A stretch of 51,950 nt of DNA from JBDIBB01 sp039812685 (GCA_039812685.1 JBDIBB010000012.1:1-51950), one strand, 5' to 3'. Counted from the stretch's first letter, positions 18,128 to 26,898 are shown. Notes: generated by a model not told the origin, from the sequence alone. Made by a program: numbers and translations.

Positions 18128-19294
18128 GTGTCCACCCACGCTGCATCCCCCGTGCTTCCCCTCACGAGCCTCACCGAAGACGAGGTGATCTTCCGCGACA
18201 GCGTCGGCCAGTTCGCCGGCGCCCAGATCGGGCCGCACGTGCGCGAGATGGACGAGCAGGCGAAGTTCCCGCGCCCGCTCATCGACAAACTGTTCGATCT
18301 CGGCGTGATGGGCATCGAGATTCCGGAGCAGTACGGCGGCAGCGGCGGCACCTTCTTCCACGCGGTGCTGGCCGTCGAGGCGCTGGCGCGCGTCGATCCG
18401 TCGGTGGCGGTCCTCGTCGACGTGCAGAACACGCTCTGCATCAATGCGTTCCTGCGCTGGGGCACCGACGAGCAGCAGGCGAAGTACCTGCCGAAGCTCG
18501 CCAGCCGGTGGGTGGGGGCCTACGCGCTCTCCGAGGCGGGATCGGGCAGCGACGCCTTCGCGCTGGCCACGCGCGCGGTGGAGGATGGCGACGCCTATGT
18601 GCTCACGGGCCAGAAGCTGTGGATTACCAACGGCGCGGAGGCCGACGTCTTCATCGTCTTCGCCACCGTGAACCCCGAGGCGGGCTACCGCGGCATCACG
18701 GCGTTCTTGGTGGAGCGCGGCGCCGCCGGCTTCACGGTCGGGAAGAAGGAAGACAAGCTGGGGATCCGCGCGAGCAGCACCTGTGAACTGCTGCTCGACG
18801 GCTGCCGCGTGCCGAAGGCGCAGGTGCTCGGCGAGGTCGGCAAGGGCTACAAGGTGGCCATCGAGACGCTCAACGAGGGGCGCATCGGCATCGGGGCGCA
18901 GATGCTCGGCCTCGCGCAGGCCGCGCTGGACCACACCGTGCGCTACACGAAGGAACGGCGGCAGTTCGGCAGGGCGATCGCCGACTTCCAGGGCGTGCAG
19001 TTCCAGATCGCGCGGATGGCGACGACGGTCGAGAGCGCGCGGCTGCTCACCTACAACGCGGCGCGACTCCGAGACGCGGGCCGGCCGTTCCTCACCGAGG
19101 CGGCCATGTGCAAGCTGGTCACCTCGGAAGTGGCCGAGAGCTGCGCGTCGATGGCCGTGAACCTGTTCGGGGGCTACGGCTTCACGAAGGACTACCCGGT
19201 GGAGAAGCTCTACCGCGACGCGAAGATCGGCCAGATCTACGAGGGCACGTCGAACATGCAGCTGCAGACGATCGCGAAGGCGCTGCTCGGGTAG
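18128..19294 (+). CDS. Acyl-CoA dehydrogenase (short/medium-chain, butyryl-CoA type)
   Basis: 388 residues from a GTG start preceded by AAGGAG. FAD-dependent enzyme that forms the trans-2-enoyl-CoA in beta-oxidation and passes electrons to ETF. Family signatures are present in order: IEIPEQYGGSGG, YALSEAGSGSDAFAL, QKLWITNGAEADVF, KGYKVAIETLNEGRIGIGAQMLG, and QFGRAIADFQGVQFQIARM. The catalytic glutamate is in IGQIYEGTSNMQLQTIAK near the C-terminus, the position used by SCAD/BCAD. Length is standard. It is divergent from the VWFA gene and converges with the M28 peptidase 7 nt away. Together with the mutase it points to fatty-acid and branched-chain catabolism; chain-length preference cannot be fixed from sequence. 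Confidence 0.93.
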   Translation: MSTHAASPVLPLTSLTEDEVIFRDSVGQFAGAQIGPHVREMDEQAKFPRPLIDKLFDLGVMGIEIPEQYGGSGGTFFHAVLAVEALARVDPSVAVLVDVQNTLCINAFLRWGTDEQQAKYLPKLASRWVGAYALSEAGSGSDAFALATRAVEDGDAYVLTGQKLWITNGAEADVFIVFATVNPEAGYRGITAFLVERGAAGFTVGKKEDKLGIRASSTCELLLDGCRVPKAQVLGEVGKGYKVAIETLNEGRIGIGAQMLGLAQAALDHTVRYTKERRQFGRAIADFQGVQFQIARMATTVESARLLTYNAARLRDAGRPFLTEAAMCKLVTSEVAESCASMAVNLFGGYGFTKDYPVEKLYRDAKIGQIYEGTSNMQLQTIAKALLG

Positions 19295-19301
19295 GCGGCG
19301 C

Positions 19302-20996
19302 TCACCGGTCGGCGATCAGCCACGCGGCGGCCAGCGCCAGCCGCGCCATCTTCCGCACCTGTGTCCCGTCGAGCCGGTCGGCGGTGTCGGTCGGCTCGTG
19401 GTAGCCGTCGAAATAGTTGCCGAAGAAGCGGAGGAACGGCACCTTCCGGCGGGCGAACGCCCGGTAGTCGCTGCCGCCGTCGCTGCCCTCCACCCGATCC
19501 ACGTGCAGGGCGACGCCGGTGCCCTGGGCGGCGCGCACCAGCAGCGGCGCGAGTTCGGGCGCCCACTGGGCGAGGCCCACCTCCAGGAAGTCGTCGGCCG
19601 GCGTCGACCTCAGGAAGCGGTCCGCGTCGGGCAGCCCCGCATCGCGCACCAGTTGCCGGATCTCCTCGGGCTTCCAGGGGTGACCCACCATGTCGAGGTT
19701 CACGTAGGCCGCGGTCCGCGCCAGCGGCCAGAGGGGGTGCCCGGCGTAGTGATCGGAGCCGAAGTGCCCTTCCTCCTCACCCGTCCAGAAGGCGAAGATC
19801 AGCGTCCGCTTCGGTCGTGCCTGGCTTGCCGCGAACGCCTTCGCGATCTCGATCAGCGACGCGGTCCCCGACGCGTTGTCGTCGGCGCCGAAGTAGATCG
19901 TCTCGCCGCGGCGACCGAGGTGATCCATGTGCGCACCCAGCACCACGGCTTCATCCGACAGCGCGGGATCGCTGCCGCGGAGGATGCCCAGCACGTTGCG
20001 GCCGTGGATCAGGCGCTGCTCGCCGGTGGCGCGCAGCGTGACCGTCAGCCCGCGCAGGTCGCGCGACTCGGCCGAGGCCGCCTTCGCCGTGGTCAGGCCG
20101 GCCACGGCCAGCAACGCGTCGCCGGCAGCTTCCGAGATCCGCACCACGCCGGGTGGCCACGTCGCGTCACGGCCGTACGGGAGGAAGATCGGCGTGCCTG
20201 CGTTCTTCTGTCCATCGGAAAGCGCCTGCATGAAGTCGCCGGTCTCGATGGCGATGACCCCGCGCGCGCCGGCGGCGAGCGCGTGCGCGGCCTTGGCCGC
20301 GAACCGGCGGCGGCCATCGCCGTCGTAGCGTGACTGCAGGACCGGGGTCTGCCACTCGGCGCCGGCCGGCAGGCCGGCGAGGATCACCACGAGCTTGTCC
20401 CTGACGTCGAGCGCCCGGTAGTCGTCACGCGGCGGCGTGGTCTCCCTGATGCCGTATCCGGCGAAGGCAGCCGGGGCGCTGAGTTCCTCGGGGCCCGACT
20501 CCGGAAAGACGATGTCGACACCCTGGCGGAACGTGCGGCTCGCGGTCACATCGCCCTGCCAGAGATCGGCGATCAGCTCGCCGGCCGGGTTCCGGATCTC
20601 GCGGATCGGCACCGCCTGGAAGTACGACGCGGGCGCGCCGGATCGCGGGCCGGCGAGCGGCGGGATGCCGGCCAGCGCCAGCGACGCCGCGAGGTACTCC
20701 GCGGTCGCCTCGAGGCCGCGCGTGCCGAGGCCCCGGCCCTCGAATGCCGGCGAGGCCAGCATCGCGATGTGCGCGGCCAGCGCCTCGGCGCGCACGGCAT
20801 CGACGGCCGCCGCCACGGGCGCCGGAAGCGGCTTGATCAGGCCGAGGGCGACGAAGTCGCCGGCCACGGGCGGCGGCGCCTGCGCCGCCGCCGCATGCCA
20901 CAGGCCGCACACCAGGACGGCGCACGCCAGCGACCGGATGGGCGATGCGCGGCGGCTGGCTCGCGTGCCGGCCGATCGATCGGCGTCCGGGCGCAT
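19302..20996 (-). CDS. Secreted M28-family zinc aminopeptidase with PA-type insert
   Basis: 564 residues from ATG 20996, which overlaps the stop of the upstream transporter (TGATG). A signal peptide (SLACAVLVCGLWHAAAAQ) leads into a region like PA domains (FAGYGIRETTPP...LDVRDKLVVILAGLPAG). The M28 core follows: VLGAHMDHLG (metal His and Asp), GADDNASGTASLIEIAKAF, the catalytic acid in FWTGEEEGHFGSDHY, and AYVNLDMVGHP. The last metal ligand lies in GSDGGSDYRAFARRKVPFLRFF. It should trim peptides outside the cytoplasm. The operon places it last, after an isoaspartyl dipeptidase and a carboxylate-type transporter, so a peptide-scavenging role is likely. Confidence 0.9.
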   Translation of the reverse strand: MRPDADRSAGTRASRRASPIRSLACAVLVCGLWHAAAAQAPPPVAGDFVALGLIKPLPAPVAAAVDAVRAEALAAHIAMLASPAFEGRGLGTRGLEATAEYLAASLALAGIPPLAGPRSGAPASYFQAVPIREIRNPAGELIADLWQGDVTASRTFRQGVDIVFPESGPEELSAPAAFAGYGIRETTPPRDDYRALDVRDKLVVILAGLPAGAEWQTPVLQSRYDGDGRRRFAAKAAHALAAGARGVIAIETGDFMQALSDGQKNAGTPIFLPYGRDATWPPGVVRISEAAGDALLAVAGLTTAKAASAESRDLRGLTVTLRATGEQRLIHGRNVLGILRGSDPALSDEAVVLGAHMDHLGRRGETIYFGADDNASGTASLIEIAKAFAASQARPKRTLIFAFWTGEEEGHFGSDHYAGHPLWPLARTAAYVNLDMVGHPWKPEEIRQLVRDAGLPDADRFLRSTPADDFLEVGLAQWAPELAPLLVRAAQGTGVALHVDRVEGSDGGSDYRAFARRKVPFLRFFGNYFDGYHEPTDTADRLDGTQVRKMARLALAAAWLIADR

Positions 20997-22420
20997 CACT
21001 CCCACCGGAACAGCAGCACCGGCGGCACCAGCAGCAGGCAACTGAGCGCCACCAGGATCAGCATCAACGGGAAGAACCATCGTACCCACCGTTCCCACGG
21101 GATCTTCGCGGCGCCCAGCACGCCCATCGTCACGGCGCTGGTAGGCAGCGCCGGGTTCACGAACTCGCAGAGCTGGAACGCGTAGACCGCCGTCTGCCGC
21201 GTGAGGCCCACCAGGTCGGCCAGCGGCGCCATGATCGGCATCGTGAGCGCCGCCTGCGCGGTGCCCGAGTGGATGAAGAAGTTGATTGCGGCCTGGATCA
21301 GGAACATCACCTGCGCGATGACGGCCGTCGGGAGCCGCGTGAGGCTGCCCGACGCCGCGTGGAGCGCGGTGTCGAGGATCTTCGCGTCCTGCGCGATGAC
21401 GAGCAGCGCCCGCGCGCAGGCGACGATGAAGATCACGCCGACCATGTCCCGGGCCCCGCTGACGAAGGTGCGTGCCAGGCGACTGGGCCCGAGGCCGCCG
21501 GCCAGGCCGAGCACCAGCCCGAGGCCGAAGAACAGCACCGCGATCTGGTCGATGTACCACTTCCACTTCAGGACGCCGACGACCAGCAGCACCATGGCCG
21601 CCACGAAGATCAGCAGCGTCGCCACGTGGCGCGGCGACCACGCCTCGTCGTGGCCCGTCGCGTGCGCCACCGCCTCGCGCTCGAGGTCGATGTCGCGCAC
21701 GGGGCTGATGCCGGGATCCGCCTTCACGCGGCGCGCGTACCACATCACGTACGCGACGATCGTGCCCGTCCCGGCCACCCAGGTGAGGATGCGATAGGCC
21801 AGGCCAGAGTAGAGCGGCACGCCCGCGATGCTCTGCGCGATGCCCACCGTGAACGGGTTGAAGAAGGCCGCGGCGAAGCCGGCCGCCGCCCCGAGGAACG
21901 GGATCGCGGCGCCGACGATCGAGTCGTAGCCGAGCCGTCGCGCCAGCGGGATGAAGATGACGACGAACGGGATCACTTCCTCGGCCATTCCGAAGACGGA
22001 TCCCGCGAGCGAGAACACCACCATCAGCGCGGGGATGAGCAGGCCCTCGAGGTGCGGCCGCCGGTCGAGCGCCGCCACCAGGCGCCGGATGCCGAACTCC
22101 ACCGCGCCCGTTTCCTGGAAGACCCCGAAGCTGCCGCCGATCACGAGGAGGAAGACCACCAGTTGGGCCGCGTCGAGAAACCCCCTGATCGGCGCGTCGA
22201 GGATCGCCACGGGGCCGAGATGGACCTTGGGCACCTCGGCGTAGCTGCCGGCGACGGTGACCGACCGCGTGCCCTCGCTGGTCTGCACGGTGGTGCGCTG
22301 GTACTCCCCCGAGGGCACGACCCACGACAACGCCAGCACGAGGATCACGAGCGACATCACCACCACCAGCGTGTGCGGCATGGTGAAGCGCTGGAGGAGC
22401 GGCTTCCGGTCGCTGGTCAT
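20996..22420 (-). CDS. YfcC-family (DcuC-like) membrane transporter
   Basis: 474 residues from ATG 22420; a TTG at 22450 is an alternative. Multipass inner-membrane protein with about 12 hydrophobic segments, starting MPHTLVVVMSLVILVLALSWVVPSGEY, where the WVVPSGEY signature is characteristic of YfcC proteins. Two pseudo-repeats show re-entrant loop motifs: LAGSVFGMAEEVIPFVVIFIPLA in the first half and FFIHSGTAQAALTMPIMAPLADLVG in the second. YfcC/DcuC relatives move dicarboxylates, arginine-type compounds or small peptides; specificity is unproven. It is sandwiched between iadA (4-nt or 33-nt gap depending on start) and the M28 peptidase (overlap of 1 nt), so beta-aspartyl dipeptides or their products are plausible cargo. 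Confidence 0.87.
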   Translation of the reverse strand: MTSDRKPLLQRFTMPHTLVVVMSLVILVLALSWVVPSGEYQRTTVQTSEGTRSVTVAGSYAEVPKVHLGPVAILDAPIRGFLDAAQLVVFLLVIGGSFGVFQETGAVEFGIRRLVAALDRRPHLEGLLIPALMVVFSLAGSVFGMAEEVIPFVVIFIPLARRLGYDSIVGAAIPFLGAAAGFAAAFFNPFTVGIAQSIAGVPLYSGLAYRILTWVAGTGTIVAYVMWYARRVKADPGISPVRDIDLEREAVAHATGHDEAWSPRHVATLLIFVAAMVLLVVGVLKWKWYIDQIAVLFFGLGLVLGLAGGLGPSRLARTFVSGARDMVGVIFIVACARALLVIAQDAKILDTALHAASGSLTRLPTAVIAQVMFLIQAAINFFIHSGTAQAALTMPIMAPLADLVGLTRQTAVYAFQLCEFVNPALPTSAVTMGVLGAAKIPWERWVRWFFPLMLILVALSCLLLVPPVLLFRWE

Positions 22421-22453
22421 GTGGACGGCGGGTGCCGGGCGTGGCGCCAAGGA

Positions 22454-23617
22454 CTACTGGAACGTGCCGTGGACGAGCGGCACGCCGTCGCGCATCAGCC
22501 AGCGGCCGCGGGCGATGACGCCGCGGATGGCGAGCGAATCCGGCTCGACGAGGACGAGGTCGGCGTCGGCCCCGGGGGCGATCCGCCCCTTGCCGCGCAG
22601 TTTCAGCGTGCGCGCCGGGTTCGACGTGATCGTCTGCACGGCCACCTCCAGCGCGAGGCCTTCCTGCCGCACGGCGTCCCGCACCTCGGCGAACAGGCTC
22701 GTCACCCGGCCGATGTCGAGGCGCGCCAGCGCGCCCTGCCCGTCGAAGGCCGGCAGGCTGCCCTGCCCGTCGGAGGTGACGGTGATGCGCGAGATGTCGA
22801 CGCCCGCCTCGAGCATCCGCCGCAGCCCGACGCTGCACTTCACCTCGCCCTCGTCGAGGAACGCGGGCACGGTCGACGTGGTGAAGTCGACGTAGCCGCC
22901 GGCCTTCGCCCAGGCGATGCCTTCCTGGAACAGCGCGGGGTTGCGGTTGATGTGGGTGGGTACGAACTGCGTGACGGGGATCTCGGTGGCGGCGGTGACG
23001 CGGCGCAGCAGGTCGAGGCCCCGCGGGCCGTCGCCCACGTGCACGTTGACGATGCCCGCCTTCCCCGACAGGATGCCGCCGCGGCGCGCCTCGGCCGCCA
23101 GCCGCGCGAACTCGTCGAAGGTGGGCTGGGTCGACCGGTGATCGGACACCGCCACCTCACCCACGCCGATCACCTTGTCGACGACGAGCAGGTCGCGCTC
23201 GATGCTGCCGGTCAGCGTGTGGACCGGCACCGCGTAATGGCCCGACCACATGAACGCCGTGATCCCCTCCTCGTCCAGCGCGCGCGCCTTGGCGAGCACG
23301 CCGGCGAGGCTGCGCGTGATGCCGTCGGTGCCGAGGCAGCCCACCACCGTCGTGACGCCGCCCTCAATCGCGTCCGAGAGCAGCAGTTCGGGCGTACGCG
23401 TGGCGTAGCCGCCCTCGCCGCCGCCGCCGGTGATGTGCACGTGCGCGTCGATGAATCCCGGCAGGGCCAGCAGGCCCGCAGTGTCGGCCGTCTCGCCCCA
23501 CGCCGGCGGCAGGTCGAGGCCCGGCGCGACGTGGAGCACGCGGCCGCCGCCCAGGAGCACGTCGCCGCGCCCCGCGGGGGTTGGTGTGTAGAGGTCTACG
23601 TTGCGCAGCAGCAGCAT
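22454..23617 (-). CDS. iadA: Isoaspartyl dipeptidase (beta-aspartyl peptidase)
   Basis: 387 residues, amidohydrolase superfamily. It hydrolyses beta-aspartyl (isoaspartyl) dipeptides left from damaged proteins. Metal ligands appear in order: GFIDAHVHITGGGGEGG (His59 and His61), the carboxylated lysine in GGILSGKAGIVNVHVGDG, His in VPTHINRNPALFQEG, and Asp in ITVTSDGQGSLP. The Gly-rich loop after the first metal site and TTVVGCLGTDG are typical of IadA. Length matches E. coli IadA (about 390). It is the first gene of a minus-strand operon with a YfcC-like transporter and an M28 peptidase. A candidate -10 element lies upstream at 23651-23656. Confidence 0.95.
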   Translation of the reverse strand: MLLLRNVDLYTPTPAGRGDVLLGGGRVLHVAPGLDLPPAWGETADTAGLLALPGFIDAHVHITGGGGEGGYATRTPELLLSDAIEGGVTTVVGCLGTDGITRSLAGVLAKARALDEEGITAFMWSGHYAVPVHTLTGSIERDLLVVDKVIGVGEVAVSDHRSTQPTFDEFARLAAEARRGGILSGKAGIVNVHVGDGPRGLDLLRRVTAATEIPVTQFVPTHINRNPALFQEGIAWAKAGGYVDFTTSTVPAFLDEGEVKCSVGLRRMLEAGVDISRITVTSDGQGSLPAFDGQGALARLDIGRVTSLFAEVRDAVRQEGLALEVAVQTITSNPARTLKLRGKGRIAPGADADLVLVEPDSLAIRGVIARGRWLMRDGVPLVHGTFQ

Positions 23618-23650
23618 CGCGTCCCCACCGCGTCCTCGTGAGCCGGCGGG

Positions 23651-23656
23651 AGTGTA
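23651..23656 (-). promoter_or_regulatory. Candidate extended -10 (TGC-TACACT) for the iadA operon
   Basis: On the minus strand GTGCTACACT ends about 34 nt before the iadA start codon. The TGn extension compensates for the lack of a clear -35. A very similar GTGCTATACT precedes the tRNA-Thr gene. Confidence 0.4.
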
Positions 23657-23749
23657 GCACGCGGCCGGTCGGCCGTCCCCGGCGCGTGCGGCGGGTTGCG
23701 AAGGCGGCTGCCGTTGCGGCACACTGCGGTCTTTCCTGGAGGTTGCCGC

Positions 23750-24622
23750 GTGCCGCACGTCCCCGCTCCGCGTCTCGCTGTCCTGCTCACCCTGGCCCTC
23801 GCCTCCGGCGCGGCGGCATCCGCGCGGGCCCAGGAGGCGCCGGCGTCCGCGCAGGCGGCCGCCCAGCCCCCCTTCATGATTCTGCTGACCGACGATGACG
23901 GCTTCGATGCGCCGGGCCTGCAGGCGCTGGTGAAGGCGTTTGCCGGGACGGCGGAGCTCTACGTGTCGGCGCCCGCCCAGAACCAGAGCGGGGTGGGCCA
24001 CGGCGTGACCTTGTCGGATGCCGTGGTCGTGCAGGAGCGCAAGCTGGACGGCGTGACGCGGGCACTGGCCGTCGGCGGGACCCCGGCCACCGCCGCCCGC
24101 ATGGGGCTCGAGCGCGGGGTGCCGCGGACACCCGACCTCGTGATCAGCGGCATCAACCGCGGCGAGAACCTCGGCACGTCGGTCTACCTGTCGGGCACGC
24201 TCGGCGCCGCGCGCGAGGCCGTGTTCGCGGGCGTGCCTGCCATCGCTGTCTCGATCATGGGCAACCGTCCGGAGACCTACGAATCGGCAGCCGCCGTCAC
24301 GCGCGCACTGGTCGACGACCTCCGCGCGCGCCAGATGCTGAAGCCGGGCCTGTTCGTCAACGTCAACGTGCCGATGGGGACGCCCAAGGGGACCAGGCTC
24401 ACGCGGCTGAGCGTGCGCGCCAGCCGGGTGGATCACGAGTGCTCGACGCCCATGCACGAGCGGGTGGCCTGCTTGCCCACGTTCCGCCAGACGCTGAAGG
24501 ACGAGGCCGGCACCGACATCGGCGAGTTCTACCAGGGCTACGTCACGGTGACGCCCATGATGCTCGACCTGACCGACACCGGTGCGATGACGCGGCTGAA
24601 GTTCCTCGAGGATCGGAAGTAA
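23750..24622 (+). CDS. Exported SurE-like 5'/3'-nucleotidase
   Basis: 290 residues from GTG 23750, chosen because TGGAGG lies 7 nt upstream. The N-terminus is a signal peptide (LAVLLTLALASGAAASARAQ), so it acts in the periplasm. The SurE core follows: MILLTDDDGFDAPG (residues 43-56), VSAPAQNQSGVGHGVTL, VISGINRGENLGTSVYLSGT and GVPAIAVS. Classical SurE has S/T-N-D-D-G; here the Asn is Asp (T-D-D-D-G), which may alter metal binding. Members dephosphorylate nucleoside monophosphates and other phosphate esters. It is divergent from iadA over a 132-nt gap and could serve phosphate or nucleoside recovery. Confidence 0.9.
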   Translation: MPHVPAPRLAVLLTLALASGAAASARAQEAPASAQAAAQPPFMILLTDDDGFDAPGLQALVKAFAGTAELYVSAPAQNQSGVGHGVTLSDAVVVQERKLDGVTRALAVGGTPATAARMGLERGVPRTPDLVISGINRGENLGTSVYLSGTLGAAREAVFAGVPAIAVSIMGNRPETYESAAAVTRALVDDLRARQMLKPGLFVNVNVPMGTPKGTRLTRLSVRASRVDHECSTPMHERVACLPTFRQTLKDEAGTDIGEFYQGYVTVTPMMLDLTDTGAMTRLKFLEDRK

Positions 24623-24623
24623 G

Positions 24624-24641
24624 GCGCGGGATCGCCCGCGC
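24624..24641. terminator. Hairpin at the surE / DUF6544 convergent junction
   Basis: A perfect 7-bp GC stem (GCGCGGG / CCCGCGC) with an ATCG loop follows the SurE-like stop by 1 nt. No T tract on either side, so it may be a weak bidirectional terminator or a factor-dependent one. Confidence 0.4.
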
Positions 24642-24656
24642 GACGACCCGCCGGGC

Positions 24657-25514
24657 CTACGCGCCGCCGTCGCGCCCGTAGCGCAGCGAGGTGACACGGC
24701 CCCGGTAGAAGGGCGCGAAGCCGGCGGCCTCGTACCAGCCCACCTCCACCGCCGAGGCGACGCGCACGTCGTCGTGGCTGGCCCAGGCCAGCACCCGCGC
24801 GCCCCAGGGCATCGGCACGAACCGGCCCTTTTCCTCGCGGAAGCGGGCGGGCGTGTAGATGCCGGTGAGCTCACCCTGCTCGTCGAACCTGAACTCGATG
24901 ACCGCCCTGGTCGCCCCGTCGGTGAGCGTCACCCTCGCGCGGCGATCATCGACGGGCGTCCACGCCACGCGCGGTCCCGGGCGCAGCGCCATCGGGAACC
25001 AGATCGCCTCGGCGAGGAAGCGCTGCAGCGCGGCGGCCGCGATCTCGGGCCCGCCGGCGGCGTTGACGATTGTGATCAGGCCTTCGAGGGCACCCCGCGT
25101 CGACCCGACCCCCGCGTCGTAGGCGTCGCGCACCAGGACGTGCAGCCCGGGCGCCATCCGGATGTCGGCATCCCAGCAGAACGCCGGCGGCTCGATCCGG
25201 AACACCTGCGTGGCGCGAAAGGGCTTCCACCTGTTGCCGAGCCTGAACTCACCGGCCTGGCCGACGCGCACGACGTTGACGGGCGGCATGCCGCGCGGGA
25301 TCGTGCGGTCGAGGTACCTTCGGACGATCGGCGGTACGTCGTCTGATGCGGCGGGCCTCCCGTCACGTTGCGACGGGCCTGACCGTACGGCGAGCATGGT
25401 CGCCAGCCTCGCCGCACCCTGTCGGCGCCAGCGCCGCCGCGCCACGACCACCACGGTCGTGAAGACGCCCATCAGGGCGCCGATGCCGAGGACGACGACC
25501 GGACCGACCGCCAT
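24657..25514 (-). CDS. DUF6544 (former DUF6920) family membrane-anchored protein
   Basis: 285 residues from ATG 25514; an upstream ATG at 25556 would add 14. One N-terminal transmembrane segment (VVVLGIGALMGVFTTVVVVA) is followed by a soluble domain that matches the DUF6544 pattern: VPPIVRRYLDRTIP, QAGEFRLGNRWKPFRATQVFRIEPPAFCWDADIRMAPGL, LQRFLAEAIWFPMALRP, and VEFRFDEQGELTG-type closing strands with VGWYEAAGFAPFYRG. The family is widespread and uncharacterised; the conserved VRRYL...W...A core suggests a lipid- or metabolite-binding fold. Convergent with the SurE-like gene. The function is unknown. Confidence 0.75.
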   Translation of the reverse strand: MAVGPVVVLGIGALMGVFTTVVVVARRRWRRQGAARLATMLAVRSGPSQRDGRPAASDDVPPIVRRYLDRTIPRGMPPVNVVRVGQAGEFRLGNRWKPFRATQVFRIEPPAFCWDADIRMAPGLHVLVRDAYDAGVGSTRGALEGLITIVNAAGGPEIAAAALQRFLAEAIWFPMALRPGPRVAWTPVDDRRARVTLTDGATRAVIEFRFDEQGELTGIYTPARFREEKGRFVPMPWGARVLAWASHDDVRVASAVEVGWYEAAGFAPFYRGRVTSLRYGRDGGA

Positions 25515-25647
25515 GATCGCGGCATGGTAGCGCGACCAGGCGTGGCCCGCGACCATCGGCCCGCCGGCGAATCGATGTGCCGGCCGGTGCCCGCCGGCAC
25601 GCGCCAGGGCTTGCGGCAGCGCCCGCCTCCTGCGACGATCGGCGGAT

Positions 25648-26421
25648 ATGTATTCCCTGGAATCCCCCGCGTCCGCCCGGCGGCGCGTCGATCTGGCCGC
25701 GTTCCGGCCCCGCGCCTTCGTCTTCGATCTCGACGGCACGCTCACCGACAACATGGGGGCACACGCCGCGGCGTTCCTCACCTTCATGCGCCGGCACGGC
25801 CTGCATCCCATGACCATCGCCGACCGGAAGCAGTTCGACGGCAGGCGCAACTCCGAGATCTTCCCGCACCTGTTCGGGCGCGACCTGACCCGCGACGAAC
25901 TACTTGCCTTCGAGGAGGAGAAGGAGGGCATTTATCGCGAGGCCACCGGGGGACACCTGCGACCGATGCCGGGCCTCGCCGAACTGCTCGACGCCGCGCG
26001 ATCGCACGGCGTGGCGGTGGCCGTGGCCACATCCGCCCCGCGCGCCAACGTGGAGCACACGCTGCCGGAGATTGGCCTGGGCTGGCTGCTCGACCACGTG
26101 GTCCGCGGCGACGAGGTGCCGCGCGGCAAGCCCTTCCCCGACGTCTTCGTCGAGGCGGCGCGTCGTGTCGGCGTGCCGCCGTCCGAGTGTCTCGGCTTCG
26201 AGGACGCGCCGATCGGCGTCGAGGCCGCGGTGTCGGCCGGGATGGCGTGCGTCGCGGTCACCACCAGCTTCGACGAGGCGACGTTGATGGCCTCGCGCGT
26301 TCCGCCGCACGGGTGCGTGCGCGACTACCTCGCGTACCTCGACGGCCCGGGGTCGTGGCTGCGGGCCGATGTACCGCAGCCGCCCCGACCGCACGTCACC
26401 GACCGGTCCGGGGCGCCTTGA
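25648..26421 (+). CDS. HAD-superfamily phosphatase, beta-phosphoglucomutase-like
   Basis: 257 residues. HAD motif I is FVFDLDGTLTDN (Asp27 nucleophile, Asp29 acid/base); motif II is VAVATSAPRANVE; motif III lysine is in GKPFPDVF; motif IV is CLGFEDAPIGVEAAVSAGM. An alpha-helical cap lies between motifs I and II (FLTFMRRHGLHPM...FDGRRNSEIFPHLF). This arrangement is typical of beta-phosphoglucomutases and sugar-phosphate phosphatases of subfamily IA. The phosphate substrate is not identifiable. The 3' end overlaps the convergent thioesterase gene by 26 nt. Confidence 0.85.
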   Translation: MYSLESPASARRRVDLAAFRPRAFVFDLDGTLTDNMGAHAAAFLTFMRRHGLHPMTIADRKQFDGRRNSEIFPHLFGRDLTRDELLAFEEEKEGIYREATGGHLRPMPGLAELLDAARSHGVAVAVATSAPRANVEHTLPEIGLGWLLDHVVRGDEVPRGKPFPDVFVEAARRVGVPPSECLGFEDAPIGVEAAVSAGMACVAVTTSFDEATLMASRVPPHGCVRDYLAYLDGPGSWLRADVPQPPRPHVTDRSGAP

Positions 26422-26875
26422 TCTCCAGCGATCCGCCCGCCACTTCGCTCCGCGCGTCGAGCACCATCAGGCGCACCCGGCCCGTCGCCAGCAGTCGCTG
26501 CCCATCGTCATGGATCGTGACGTCCCAGACGTGCGTGCGGGATCCGCGCGTCACTGGCGTCGCCGTGGCGTGCAGCGTGCCGTCGCGGCAGGCGCGGATG
26601 AAGCAGGTGTGGTTCTCGAGCCCGACGGCGCTCATCCCCCTGGGCGCCACGTTCAGGGCGGCGCCCACGCTCGCCAGCGACTCGACGATGCCGGCATATA
26701 CGCCGCCGTGGACGATGCCGTAGGGCTGGCGGTGATGCGGGCCGATCGGGACTTCGGCGACGATGCGATCGAGCGTGGCGTGGACGAAGCGCAGGCCGTT
26801 GGCGCGGGCCCAGCCGTCGGGCAGGCCGTTGAGCGTCGCGGTGTGGTCCTGCTGGGTGTCGGGGTCTCGTGTCAT
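26396..26875 (-). CDS. PaaI-family hotdog thioesterase
   Basis: 159 residues, one hotdog domain. The central helix and active-site loop are seen in PYGIVHGGVYAGIVESLASVGAALNV (HGG motif and the catalytic acidic residue a few positions later). The C-terminal strands FIRACRDGTLHATATPVTRGSRTHVWDVTIHDDGQRLLATGRVRLMVL match acyl-CoA thioesterases of the PaaI / 4HBT group. Substrates range from phenylacetyl-CoA-type intermediates to medium acyl-CoAs. The gene is cytoplasmic and overlaps convergently with the HAD gene. A GT39-like gene lies upstream with a 23-nt gap and may be co-transcribed. Confidence 0.87.
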   Translation of the reverse strand: MTRDPDTQQDHTATLNGLPDGWARANGLRFVHATLDRIVAEVPIGPHHRQPYGIVHGGVYAGIVESLASVGAALNVAPRGMSAVGLENHTCFIRACRDGTLHATATPVTRGSRTHVWDVTIHDDGQRLLATGRVRLMVLDARSEVAGGSLEIKAPRTGR

Positions 26876-26898
26876 GGTCGTGTCCCGGTGGCGGCCCG

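Noticed and set aside
19302..22838. 1178-residue minus-strand frame joining the M28 peptidase to upstream sequence
   Set aside because: The N-terminal 600 residues are out-of-frame read-through of the transporter gene. The true start is the ATG at 20996 with a signal peptide.
20945..23641. 898-residue plus-strand frame opposite the iadA operon
   Set aside because: Shadow frame; composition is Arg/His/Asp-rich with no recognisable domain. The minus-strand genes are unambiguous.
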